A stretch of DNA of 22,796 nt from positions 1 through 22,796 of IMG/VR virus record IMGVR_UViG_3300022882_000020, one strand, 5' to 3'. Within the stretch, counting starts at the first letter, position 1, and every line of letters begins with the position of its first letter. This DNA comes from a virus. Below the pieces are notes generated by a model, which was given only the letters and a program-made list of their open reading frames with translations, did no database searches and had not been told where the DNA came from. A program made the translations under genes and the position numbers. Positions 7,156 to 15,099 of this stretch are shown one piece after another.

Positions 7156-8359
7156 AAAAAACAACCTCTGTACCGGCTTGAATATTTAGGAATTCATCAC
7201 CAACTAAATGATTTGTTTGCATGAACTCTTCCAATAAATTCAAGCCCCCAGTTTCTTTATAGAAAAGAGCAATTGGATTAGAATCTATTGTTAGAACCTT
7301 TCTTTTTTCAATACGAAGATCAAACATTTGCAATAGCAATAAATTGACTACCTGTGAAACTGTACTATACGCAGCGGAGATATAATCATGGTCAATACCT
7401 AACTCAGAAACAATTTGTAATTGTTCCTGAGTCTTATCAATAACATAAAGGCTGTCTGTTCGTGTTTCCATGTCAATTGTCAGATTGCTCTCTGACATGG
7501 CCATCACTGCAAAGCATAGCGAAACTGTTTTTAATGTCTTATCGTTATCGCTTTCTTCAGGCATTAACGTGATGATTCCGGCTATCATATCAACGTAGCC
7601 TTCAATTTTTTGTTTAAGGTTTGACTGAATATCAGCAGGTAATCTCATCACTCTTTGAATAGCACCAAGAGCGTTAAAAATATTTCTGGCTATATCATCA
7701 ACATATTCCGACATTGAATTCTCTAAAGTGCTTAAATCCTTAATTTTTTCCGCAGCATCATCCGAAAAGCCATCAAAAATAGAAAGCACCGCATTCTTTG
7801 CAGTAGTGAACATCCCGCTTATCTTGTTTCCAATATCCGGCCCCGTTTCTCTGTCAATAGTCATCTGATTAACAAAATCAGGCTTGTGGTCATCTGTAAT
7901 TTGGTTGTCATCTATCACGGCTGTAATTTCAGACGCTTGATTTTCAGCCAATATAGGATATTGAGACGGCCAAACTTTCCTAAAGGTTATTTCAAATATT
8001 GCTCGCTGGACATTAGAAACAAAGCTTTCGGATTGATTAAATGCAATTGGCATAACGGGGATATTCCCCCATCTTGGGTGCTTTAATATTCCTGAATTTT
8101 CTTGTGAGTATTTTTCTGAAAGCATCTGATAAAATAAATCAGCACTTAAATCATAATCCTGCCCTGTAAAATATATAGAGAATTCATATGTATCAGAAAA
8201 TAAACCAGAATCTTGTGCAATTGATTCGTTAGAATTTATTAATTCAACAATTGCAGCCTTGCGCTCTTTGGATCTTTGCAAATCATCAAAGTAAAAATCT
8301 ATTTCAATGCCGCTTGGAGAAATAAATTGACCTTTTCTTAATCTGTCCGAATAGCTCAT
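7148..8359 (-). CDS. DNA circularisation / Mu gp43 (gpN)-like tail protein
   Basis: The N-terminal 150 residues match the DNA_circ_N family. Visible are IEIDFYFDDLQRSKERKAAI, the conserved HPRWGNIPV and the following AIFEITFRKVWPSQYP. The rest is mainly helical, as in Mu gpN, a tail protein placed between tape measure and hub. The 'DNA circularisation' name is historical; in Mu-type phages the protein is a baseplate/tail component. ATG 8359 shares its A with the tape-measure TGA stop (TGATG). Length (403 aa) is a little below Mu gpN. No odd feature is seen. Confidence 0.85.
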   Translation of the reverse strand: MSYSDRLRKGQFISPSGIEIDFYFDDLQRSKERKAAIVELINSNESIAQDSGLFSDTYEFSIYFTGQDYDLSADLFYQMLSEKYSQENSGILKHPRWGNIPVMPIAFNQSESFVSNVQRAIFEITFRKVWPSQYPILAENQASEITAVIDDNQITDDHKPDFVNQMTIDRETGPDIGNKISGMFTTAKNAVLSIFDGFSDDAAEKIKDLSTLENSMSEYVDDIARNIFNALGAIQRVMRLPADIQSNLKQKIEGYVDMIAGIITLMPEESDNDKTLKTVSLCFAVMAMSESNLTIDMETRTDSLYVIDKTQEQLQIVSELGIDHDYISAAYSTVSQVVNLLLLQMFDLRIEKRKVLTIDSNPIALFYKETGGLNLLEEFMQTNHLVGDEFLNIQAGTEVVFYG

Positions 8360-10161
8360 CAGTTCGCCCCCAGTGCAAGATTGATTTCTGGAATATTATC
8401 ACCAGAGCGTTTTGTTGTCGTTCCTGCTGGCAGATTATTAAAATTTACATCTAATCTTGAGTTCCTTCCCCGTATCATTGCCTGGGACTCAGGAGAAAGA
8501 AAACGCCTTGATCTGGAGCCTGTTGCTTGAGTTGATGGATCATCAGAAGAAAACGATTGACCAAGCCCCTTAACTCCGCTGACGGTTGCGCTCCACATTG
8601 CACTTAAACCTGTGATTTTGGCTATGATTTGTAATATCGTACTGAGGAAAGCCCATGCTGAGGAAATTGGCCCCGCCCACATATCTTTAAAAAGCTTGGT
8701 TATTTTATCCCAATTTTGGTAAAGCATTGCTCCTAACGTGACAAGAGTAGCAATCGCAGTAATAAACGCACCTACTGGATTCGCTATTAATGCAGCGTTC
8801 CAAAGAGTTTGCGCAAGAGTAACGGCTATAATAATACCACGATAAGCCGTTAAGGCCGCTCCGAAGGCTGATATAGCAAGCGCAACAGTCCACACGATAG
8901 CCTTGAATGTCAGCATCAGCCCAATGATCCTTAACATCCCAGCACCATATTCACGAAAAAAAATAGCGATCGACTTAACCTGAGGAGCTAACGAACGAAT
9001 TGCATCTGTCATGGATTCAATACCTGATTTACCTTCTTTTCTGAATACTTCCACAAATACAATTCCTAATTCTATCAGGGAAGAAACCATAATTTTTAAC
9101 TTATTTGTAAAGGATGTTCGCATTATGTCCGCTATGTTTTTTAAAGCGCCTTCGTTATCTTTGATTTTATCATACATTTCTTGCATAGCTGGAGTTGCCG
9201 CATTCCGTATCAAAATCGACCATCTATTGATGTGCCTCTTCCCAAAAATCGCATTCATCGCAAAAACTCGCTGCCGATCTGATAAATTGTTTAAAACGGG
9301 CGATAGTTCCTGCAAGACTTCTATAAGATTACGTGCCGAGCCAGACTGATCAAACATGTCGATTCCAAGTTTTTTTAATGCCCTTGAACCCTCAGATACC
9401 GGCGCTTGCAATCTGATTATACCCGTCTTTAAGGCAGTACCAGCCTCCTCACCTTTGATACTGGCATTAGCTAATAGGGCAGTCATGGTCGCGAATGTTT
9501 CCATTGATTGGCCCGAGTCAACAAAAACGGCCGCACCTTTTTTTATTGCCCCGAACATTTCCTCAACATCTTGGTTAGCAGCATTAACAGTCTTGGCCAT
9601 CACGTTAATAGCCTTCGTATATCTCTGCTGTAGCAAGACTGAATCTTTTGTAGCCTTGTTGAAAGCACCCAAAACATCAGATGCAATATCCGCAGCTCTC
9701 GCGAATTCAACATCAGCACCGGTTGCAAGATTAGCAGTATCATTTAATAATGCAAGAGATTGCTGCGCCGTGTAACCAGCCTTTGTAAAAAAAGCCAAGC
9801 CGCCGGCCGCCTGCGCTGCGGTATGTTCTGTTATTGAACCTACCCGCCGAGCCTCTTGACTAAAAGACTTTAATATTTCTTGTCCTTCTTTGGATGCTAT
9901 ATTGAAATTTTCGAGCCTTGATACTGCCTTCTTGATATTGTGATCAAAATCAAGGAACTGTGATCCAAGGCCAAAAACAGCCCCACCGATTCCTGCAATA
10001 CCCAGGTAACCGACTGTAGAAAACATTGCATTAGTTACCCGCCGCATTGCTCTTTCCATTACTGATGCCTGTCGCCTGACATTATTTGCCATTCGTCTAA
10101 CTGGACGAGTAACGCCATCTTGCATATTCAGTATTGTTTCTAATGCGAATCTACGAGCCAT
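8359..10161 (-). CDS. tail tape-measure protein
   Basis: The 600-aa protein has the PhageMin_Tail/TP901 layout. A basic N-terminus (RRMANNVRRQASVMERAMRR) leads to a hydrophobic glycine-rich segment (about residues 48-67). The conserved core includes AAQAAGGLAFFTKAGYTAQ, DVLGAFN, MEEMFG-type (DVEEMFGAIKKGA) and GTALKTGIIRL. Further hydrophobic helices lie at roughly 410-440 and 455-490 (TLWNAALIANPVGAFITAIA). It sets tail length and is probably threaded through the tube. At about 0.15 nm per residue the tail would be about 90 nm. ATG 10161 follows TAA of the frameshift extension directly. The protein has no peptidase domain. Confidence 0.93.
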   Translation of the reverse strand: MARRFALETILNMQDGVTRPVRRMANNVRRQASVMERAMRRVTNAMFSTVGYLGIAGIGGAVFGLGSQFLDFDHNIKKAVSRLENFNIASKEGQEILKSFSQEARRVGSITEHTAAQAAGGLAFFTKAGYTAQQSLALLNDTANLATGADVEFARAADIASDVLGAFNKATKDSVLLQQRYTKAINVMAKTVNAANQDVEEMFGAIKKGAAVFVDSGQSMETFATMTALLANASIKGEEAGTALKTGIIRLQAPVSEGSRALKKLGIDMFDQSGSARNLIEVLQELSPVLNNLSDRQRVFAMNAIFGKRHINRWSILIRNAATPAMQEMYDKIKDNEGALKNIADIMRTSFTNKLKIMVSSLIELGIVFVEVFRKEGKSGIESMTDAIRSLAPQVKSIAIFFREYGAGMLRIIGLMLTFKAIVWTVALAISAFGAALTAYRGIIIAVTLAQTLWNAALIANPVGAFITAIATLVTLGAMLYQNWDKITKLFKDMWAGPISSAWAFLSTILQIIAKITGLSAMWSATVSGVKGLGQSFSSDDPSTQATGSRSRRFLSPESQAMIRGRNSRLDVNFNNLPAGTTTKRSGDNIPEINLALGAN

Positions 10162-10455
10162 TTAATAATTTCCCTGTTTTATACCAAGTCGTTCATTCAC
10201 TATTGAAATGACCATATGTGGCGAAGGTGTTTTTTTCGGGTCTTTATTTATCATTTCTGACACTACTGCCTCTTCCGTGGCCTGTTTTAAATATTCACAA
10301 TACCATTGTTTTATATCTCTATTCCATGCCATCCCAAACATGTCCGGTATTGTCAAGCCACCTCTGAACCACCGTGCGAGGCTTGCTATGATTTCTATTT
10401 GATCATCATAACTTATATTTACTCTTATTCCATTCTTTCCGGGGATGAACGGACG
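10162..10455 (-). CDS. tail assembly chaperone, frameshift extension (Mu gp42-like position)
   Basis: This frame is continuous from the slippery site to a stop at 10162 and would add 97 residues to the gp41-like protein. It reads RPFIPGKNGIRVNISYDDQI, then EIIASLARWFRGGLTIPDMF and further helix to GIKQGNY. There is no ATG start with a ribosome site before this region; the only internal candidate is a TTG at 10356, which would remove conserved-looking residues. The upstream part reads as sensible protein across the gap between the two annotatable frames. That supports expression as a 224-aa fusion by -1 frameshifting, as is general for tail chaperone pairs. The extension would bind the tape-measure protein, whose gene follows at once. 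Confidence 0.8.
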   Translation of the reverse strand, partial: RPFIPGKNGIRVNISYDDQIEIIASLARWFRGGLTIPDMFGMAWNRDIKQWYCEYLKQATEEAVVSEMINKDPKKTPSPHMVISIVNERLGIKQGNY

Positions 10456-10835
10456 AAAAAACCGAGATTTACCGCATTTATAACTGCAATATCTCTGTGT
10501 TTAAGTCGTGTGGCGAATCCAAGCTCAATCCCGCACACTTTTGCGAGAAGAGCTATAGAGGACGATATTGCCTCTTTATCTTTATATCTTTCAACAATTT
10601 TAGTATCCTGCATGGTAAGCTCTTGGATTGAAACAAGCTCAATTTTCTCCCCCTCTTTTTTTTCAATTGGAGTAAATAATTTGTATTTAAAAATCCCATC
10701 AATAAATTCAAGGCGCTCATTTTTAACTGGCATGACAAGCTGATCAATTACACCTGAAAAATATGGCGCTTCTATGTCAGCTTCTAATTCGTCAGCCCAT
10801 CCCTTAATTTTTGCGATTGCTTCGTGTCTCTCCAT
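10425..10835 (-). CDS. tail assembly chaperone, Mu gp41-like
   Basis: The 136-aa protein has the gp41 pattern. An internal FKYKLFTPIEKKEGEKIELV is followed by SIQELTMQDTKIVERYKDKE, then helical ALLAKVCGIELGFATRLKHR. It lies between the tail tube and the tape measure, the standard place of the chaperone gene. The short form (136 aa) is made by normal termination at 10425. A minority would shift at 10455-10461 into the downstream frame. AAGGA lies upstream of ATG 10835. Function (tape-measure folding and tail initiation) comes from the family. Confidence 0.85.
   Translation of the reverse strand: MERHEAIAKIKGWADELEADIEAPYFSGVIDQLVMPVKNERLEFIDGIFKYKLFTPIEKKEGEKIELVSIQELTMQDTKIVERYKDKEAISSSIALLAKVCGIELGFATRLKHRDIAVINAVNLGFFVRSSPERME
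10455..10461 (-). promoter_or_regulatory. -1 programmed ribosomal frameshift site U_UUU_UUC
   Basis: In the gp41-like frame the codons are GGT TTT TTC GTC, so the heptamer T TTT TTC is exactly in phase for a -1 slip to TTT TTT CGT. The -1 frame then stays open to 10162. A weak hairpin candidate follows (stem 10447-10452 with 10430-10435, one G-U pair), only 2 nt after the heptamer. The stimulator is uncertain; the slippery site is clear. Confidence 0.8.
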
Positions 10836-10849
10836 TTAATTTTCCTTTT

Positions 10850-11218
10850 TTACTGTTTAATCACATCACCTTCTAAAGAAAGTGAGACTATCCCATTGCT
10901 GGCTACCACTTCTCCAGCTATAATACAGTCAAGAGATAGCACATCACCATTACCGAGTGTTGCTGTTCCTGCCCTGCTTACACCGTCTTGCATAGCAACC
11001 AGATTTGAAAGTATTTCTGGAGTTGCAATAATATCAACTTTAAAATAGCCAACAACCTGTTCCTGTGTCGAATATTTAGCTCCTCCCCCTGCCCTGTTTG
11101 CAGTGAATTCTTTGTTGCTTGCTTTTATTTCTGGTTCAGCATTCATAACAGTAAAGAGAGGAACTCCGCCCCATCTCAAATCATCAACACCGCCAACTAC
11201 GCCTAAATCACCAGCCAT
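10850..11218 (-). CDS. tail tube protein, Mu gpM-like
   Basis: The 122-aa protein starts MAGDLGVVGGVDDLRWGG. It contains KEFTANRAGGGAKYSTQEQV and ATLGNGDVLSLDCIIAGEV, and ends VSLSLEGDVIKQ. This is the Mu gpM tube pattern, where the C-terminal strand carries 'f.G..v...'. Size is near the Mu tube (118 aa). An AGGAGG lies 5 nt before ATG 11218. The gene follows the sheath by 9 nt, the normal sheath-tube order, and it precedes the chaperone. It forms the inner tube of the contractile tail. Confidence 0.88.
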   Translation of the reverse strand: MAGDLGVVGGVDDLRWGGVPLFTVMNAEPEIKASNKEFTANRAGGGAKYSTQEQVVGYFKVDIIATPEILSNLVAMQDGVSRAGTATLGNGDVLSLDCIIAGEVVASNGIVSLSLEGDVIKQ

Positions 11219-11227
11219 CTTGACCTC

Positions 11228-12742
11228 CTAATATAAAAAGCCATATTTTATGGCTATGATTCGAAGCGCTCTGGCTTCATCATCTGTCAGGGTTGCATCA
11301 ATCCTTGACTCATTACCGGTATTTATTTCAGCAGCAAGAGATGCAATGATTTCAGCAGCATTTTTTGACCATGCTTCAGGAATCCACAAATCATTTATGA
11401 TTTTAGTAATATCAGCCACAATGTCTTTTGGCCTCACAGCAAAATCTTTGGTGGTTACTGAACTATTATCAACAACAACGGCTCGGTCATAAGGCGAACT
11501 GTTAAAGACCTGATCAATACTGTATGCCTTCGCTTGCCTTAAACTTAAAGATACATAATCAAACCATTCTTCAGTGGCCGCTCCCAGGGTTGTGCTTCTG
11601 TAAGAAAGCGCTATATCTCCCCAGATCGGTTGGCCATTATCCAGAACCTTGCAATAACTCATACCTGCCCTGAATAATGCGTCAAGGTATGAATATCCAA
11701 GATTGTCAGTATCAAGGAAGGCAAGCCCTATTTCAGTATTTTTGTACGGTCTGGATGGTGCGAGATTTTGCTCATTAGCAATTCTACCGACCAGATCAGC
11801 AGCGAGTTCAAAAGACGGCGCAAGACACCTGTTATCCCAGACTAAACCTATAAATTCACTGTTCACGGTTGCTGGCAATGCAAGCGCTTGGGTATATGTT
11901 TTGTTTACATACCCTGTGACACCTCCGCAGAGCTTATGCGAAGTCGGCTCAAACCGTGCCTCCATAGCATTGTTGAATGTTGCAATGTTAGTTGTGTCCT
12001 GATAAGGCTGTACGAATATTGTGTACCAGCGATCACCGAGTATATCCTCGGAACTGGCATTAAAAAAAGCATCATTGATGGCAGGATCACCGGACCCGCT
12101 GGTAAAATATTCAGCACCCAAGGCAATCGTAATACCTTCAGGAGCTTTGTCAGATTGAATATCTCCGGCCGGAGATTGCACTAATCTTAGCTCATTTCCG
12201 CATGTTCCAAGCGTTTTAGCTGTTAAGGTTACAACATTAGTAGCAACACCAGACGAAACTGCAATATCCCGTAAAGCTGTCACGGCTGCGTCTATCTTAG
12301 TCGCAACTGCCGTATTCGCATCAGTGTTAGCAATAGCAACCGTAACGAGATCGCCCCCAACACTGAAATATAATGTTCCAGCTTTGGTGCATGTGCCCGT
12401 TGCTGTTATTGTCTGTGTTGCTGCAGCGGCACTTCCTGCATCAGCAATAGGAAACCAGTAAACGCCTCCGCCCTGCTGAAAGACCCCTGGGTTCTCCTTT
12501 TCGATTGCTTTTGCCATTCGGTGCGAATGACTTCCGAATCCGGCCAGTTCGCCCACCTTTTCCGCATTTATTACCTTCACAGGTAAATAATCAGTAGGTG
12601 CTTTGCCAACAATATACTGCCCCAGAAGTCCTACCGTTGGCGGTATGTAGTAACTTGCGTAGGATTTTTTCCTTCCTTCAATCTCAATGTTAAGAGATGA
12701 AGCGCGGTCACTTGGGCTGATGGTATTAAATGAAATAGTCAT
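11228..12742 (-). CDS. contractile tail sheath protein, Mu gpL-like
   Basis: The 504-aa protein opens MTISFNTISPSDRASSLNIE and continues with GLLGQYIVGKAPTDYLPVKV and ELAGFGSHSHRMAKAIE, the gpL signature (a '...G..GS.l..m' stretch). Residues about 109-188 form a repeated beta module (TQTITATGTCTKAGTLYFSV, then VTLTAKTLGTCGNELRLVQS) that is the variable outer domain in this family. The C-terminal part (DRAVVVDNSSV, then LRIIAIKYGFLY) supplies the inner sheath contacts. An AGGAG lies shortly before ATG 12742. The presence of a sheath makes this a myovirus. Confidence 0.94.
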   Translation of the reverse strand: MTISFNTISPSDRASSLNIEIEGRKKSYASYYIPPTVGLLGQYIVGKAPTDYLPVKVINAEKVGELAGFGSHSHRMAKAIEKENPGVFQQGGGVYWFPIADAGSAAAATQTITATGTCTKAGTLYFSVGGDLVTVAIANTDANTAVATKIDAAVTALRDIAVSSGVATNVVTLTAKTLGTCGNELRLVQSPAGDIQSDKAPEGITIALGAEYFTSGSGDPAINDAFFNASSEDILGDRWYTIFVQPYQDTTNIATFNNAMEARFEPTSHKLCGGVTGYVNKTYTQALALPATVNSEFIGLVWDNRCLAPSFELAADLVGRIANEQNLAPSRPYKNTEIGLAFLDTDNLGYSYLDALFRAGMSYCKVLDNGQPIWGDIALSYRSTTLGAATEEWFDYVSLSLRQAKAYSIDQVFNSSPYDRAVVVDNSSVTTKDFAVRPKDIVADITKIINDLWIPEAWSKNAAEIIASLAAEINTGNESRIDATLTDDEARALRIIAIKYGFLY

Positions 12743-12750
12743 ATTGACTC

Positions 12751-13359
12751 CTAATAGGTATAAAGGATGCTCCAGTTTTCTATTTGTTCAGGTGTTATTC
12801 CAATATTTTCAAGAGTCGGAGCATCTTGGGAATCCAGCACCTCTTGAACGATTGTGGCCTGTAAAGATACTCTTGCAGGCACATAGGTGTAAACAGATTG
12901 TTCAGTATTTTCAGGATCATAAAAAGTTGTTTCAGTTGAAATATTCCTATGAATTTGACTTTGCAATAATCCGAGTTTATGGTTTTTAGCATCTGTCAGG
13001 GCTGATTCCACTTGTGCTACTAAATAGTGAAGTCTTGCGACTGCGTTTTCATCAGCCGGGATAATATCCCCTGCACCATCTTCAGTATTTGAGCCTAAAC
13101 AATAACAATCACAAAAGAAAGTAACATTGTTTTGCTTATGACCATAAACGGCTGTCTGTGATGATGCTGCAATTGAATTGATGCGAACATTCACAATAGC
13201 CTTTTGTGTAAGGCTCAAAATATGCGGCAGATACAAATTCTTTGATGCTGAAAAGGCAAGCGCTGGTGACACGGCAGCATCCCTTATTGATACTTCTTTA
13301 AGGGCGCTGACAATTGCAGCTTGTGCTGTAGCCCAGAGCGGCATTGTGGTTGCTGCCAT
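12751..13359 (-). CDS. tail terminator / completion protein candidate
   Basis: The 202-aa protein lies directly before the sheath, where Mu-type and other contractile phages encode gp37-like (DUF1834) or tail-terminator proteins. It starts with a helix (LWATAQAAIVSALKEVSIRD), has strands KAIVNVRINSIAAS and NNVTFFCDCYCLG, then a long helix and a final strand PARVSLQATIVQEV. That alpha-beta order suits a terminator. A CDCYC cluster is unusual for a cytosolic virion protein and may be surface-exposed or metal-related. GGAGG lies 7 nt before ATG 13359, which shares its A with the upstream TAA stop (TAATG). Family assignment is by position and shape only. Confidence 0.55.
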   Translation of the reverse strand: MAATTMPLWATAQAAIVSALKEVSIRDAAVSPALAFSASKNLYLPHILSLTQKAIVNVRINSIAASSQTAVYGHKQNNVTFFCDCYCLGSNTEDGAGDIIPADENAVARLHYLVAQVESALTDAKNHKLGLLQSQIHRNISTETTFYDPENTEQSVYTYVPARVSLQATIVQEVLDSQDAPTLENIGITPEQIENWSILYTY

Positions 13360-13721
13360 TATATCGCCTCCAGTATCCGTATGGATACTGTTACATTTCC
13401 AAGAGATCTGTCATACATAGGATTTTTTACAATCCCTTCTATTTCAGATTCAAAAGAAGTGAACTTAATTTTTGAACCAGCAACATCAGCAATAAGAATA
13501 TTATCAAGCCGGAACGTGGCGGATATTCGCCGACCAGCAAAAGCCAGCCCTGTGCCAGCAAAAGCCAGCCCTGTGTTAGGATTTATGACAAGCCCAATGT
13601 CGGGACTGAATATTTTGATAGAATACTCAACCGCCGAAGGTGTGGTCAGAATAGCGTCCCAATTAATCCCGTTTGTTAGGCTTAACCGGTTCGCCAGTCT
13701 TATGTTGTTTAATAGAGACAT
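13359..13721 (-). CDS. head-completion / head-tail stopper candidate (120 aa)
   Basis: This small beta-rich protein has strands such as VEYSIKIFSPDIG, RRISATFRLDNILIAD and NVTVSIRILEAI. The size and pattern fit stopper-type head-completion proteins (lambda FII-like), and it lies between the capsid gene and the tail-terminator candidate. No specific family motif is recognised. It contains a perfect 7-residue duplication, TGLAFAGTGLAFAG, from a 21-bp DNA repeat. No strong ribosome site precedes ATG 13721, and its first 59 nt overlap the upstream 54-aa gene in another frame, so it may be translated by coupling. Confidence 0.55.
   Translation of the reverse strand: MSLLNNIRLANRLSLTNGINWDAILTTPSAVEYSIKIFSPDIGLVINPNTGLAFAGTGLAFAGRRISATFRLDNILIADVAGSKIKFTSFESEIEGIVKNPMYDRSLGNVTVSIRILEAI
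13534..13575. repeat. perfect 21-bp tandem duplication
   Basis: The units at 13534-13554 and 13555-13575 are identical for 21 bases. They add exactly seven residues (TGLAFAG) without changing the frame. Each unit also holds two CCAGC copies separated by AAAAG, which could aid slippage. Confidence 0.95.
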
Positions 13722-13827
13722 CTTTTATAAGTTCTGCCTTTACCATATCTTGCAAATCTTTATGGTTTTGCCAATATTTTATCACGGCTTCCGGTACAGG
13801 GTGACCAATTCTTAAATTGTGTGTCAT
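13663..13827 (-). CDS. small unknown head-region protein (54 aa)
   Basis: The start at 13827 is chosen because a full AAGGAGG lies at 13834-13840, 6 nt before the ATG; upstream in-frame ATGs at 13872 and 13848 lack such a site. The product MTHNLRIGHPVPEAVIKYWQ... is mostly helical and ends in a basic tail (KTGEPVKPNKRD). No family is recognised. It overlaps the next gene by 59 nt in a different frame. The strong ribosome site makes a real small gene likely. It could be a short head-completion protein or a leader that couples translation. Confidence 0.6.
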   Translation of the reverse strand: MTHNLRIGHPVPEAVIKYWQNHKDLQDMVKAELIKDVSIKQHKTGEPVKPNKRD

Positions 13828-13882
13828 GTTGCCCCTCCTTAAGCTCATTTTCCTTAGCGCTACATATCCCATATTTCACCTT

Positions 13883-15091
13883 TTATGCGTGCCATGCTGG
13901 TAAAGTAACCTTCTGAATAAAGTTAAGTATCCCAGCTTCATTATAAATAGTTTCAGCGAAATACCATGCTTTTGCTTCCCTTGTCAGTTTTAAAACATCT
14001 GGCTTCATGTCAGATTCAACTGTCAATCCACGCTTGATTGGAATCATCAGGTAAGGGTTAGGCACAATTACATGGATAACGCCGGCAGTGCATCCAATAT
14101 AGGTCGTGTCCGTATCTAAATACTCGTCATCATATGTAATAATTTCAGTATATTCAGATAGAGAGTTATATATTCTTTCGTTCGTGGACGGCAAACCCCT
14201 GATAACATCTACTATATTCCTTGCATCAGTAGCAGAGCAAAGGATTTTAAGATTCTGAGGCAGCAAAAACCGTTTTGTTATTGGATGAGTTCTCTTCGCT
14301 ATATCAGTAGCGGCTTTGGCAAGAGTCAGATAAAGCAGCTCCTGTGGTAATGCTCCCGTCTGAGTAGAAGCAGCGGTGGCTTTTGCTCCTGTATAAGTTC
14401 CGTTTAAAAGCGGAGTCATAGCGAGGTCATCTCTTTTGAGATTATAGCCTCTTGCAACAGCATCATTAATCATAGTACCGGACATCAGTTTACCAGAAAA
14501 AAGCTCTGCCAGTAATGTATGTGTCCAGCCTGCACCATAGATTTTAAAAGTTACCGTGCCAGTATCTCCGCCTCTCATTCTGCCCATAGGTACTGACTCG
14601 CCCTCCCCGTTTATTTCATCAAACTTTACAACGTAGGGTAGCATTTCCTGAAGAGTAATCGTTCTATCTGCATTTGGCATAAACATTTCATTGTAAATGC
14701 GTTGTCTAATAGTAGGAAGAGCGGAAACCCTCTGGGTCAAATCTATTCTAAGCACATCAATAAATTTTTCCCAGTCTGGTAAAAGCGTATTTGATGCGGC
14801 TTGTGGATCACTCATTTTATCAGGAAGCCCAAGGAATTTAACCCTTTCATATGCGTTCATTTTTTTACCATCTGACCACACGATAGGAACTTCCATGCCG
14901 CTATCATACTGTCCTTTAATCTTGATAGCTTTTTGAGTGCCCACAGGCCTTGCGCTTTGTAGCTGCCCAAAAGCACTGATTTGTTCAATGCCTTTGGAAT
15001 TAAACCTTATCCCTGAACTTGAAACTTCTACAGGAGCGGTTGGCGTATACCCTGTTTTTTGTAATGTTGCTTTACTTACTATGTCAATCAT
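13883..15091 (-). CDS. major capsid protein (HK97-fold type)
   Basis: The 402-aa protein follows protease, scaffold and decoration genes, the place of the major head protein. Visible segments fit an HK97-type fold: a helical/E-loop-like region (QRIYNEMFMPNADRTITLQE), a central YVVKFDEINGEGESVPMGRM, an extended core (RTHPITKRFLLPQNLKILCS), then TYIGCTAGVIHVIVPNPYLM and a C-terminal KLTREAKAWYFAETIYNEAG. AGGAG (15097-15101) lies 5 nt before ATG 15091 but only 2 nt before ATG 15094, so 15091 is preferred. It shows no clear match to lambda gpE. Identity as the major capsid protein is firm by context, less so by sequence. Confidence 0.82.
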   Translation of the reverse strand: MIDIVSKATLQKTGYTPTAPVEVSSSGIRFNSKGIEQISAFGQLQSARPVGTQKAIKIKGQYDSGMEVPIVWSDGKKMNAYERVKFLGLPDKMSDPQAASNTLLPDWEKFIDVLRIDLTQRVSALPTIRQRIYNEMFMPNADRTITLQEMLPYVVKFDEINGEGESVPMGRMRGGDTGTVTFKIYGAGWTHTLLAELFSGKLMSGTMINDAVARGYNLKRDDLAMTPLLNGTYTGAKATAASTQTGALPQELLYLTLAKAATDIAKRTHPITKRFLLPQNLKILCSATDARNIVDVIRGLPSTNERIYNSLSEYTEIITYDDEYLDTDTTYIGCTAGVIHVIVPNPYLMIPIKRGLTVESDMKPDVLKLTREAKAWYFAETIYNEAGILNFIQKVTLPAWHA

Positions 15092-15099
15092 CATTGCTC

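Noticed and set aside
7153-7165. A T6A string (TTTTTTA) at the gp43/gp44-like junction that looks like a slippery heptamer.
   Set aside because: It is not in phase in either frame for a -1 slip, and the two proteins are complete and family-sized on their own. An ordinary 8-nt overlap explains it.
9011-9775. Two long plus-strand frames (112 and 139 codons) opposite the tape measure.
   Set aside because: They are antisense shadows of the tape-measure gene, with no ribosome site or recognisable domains.
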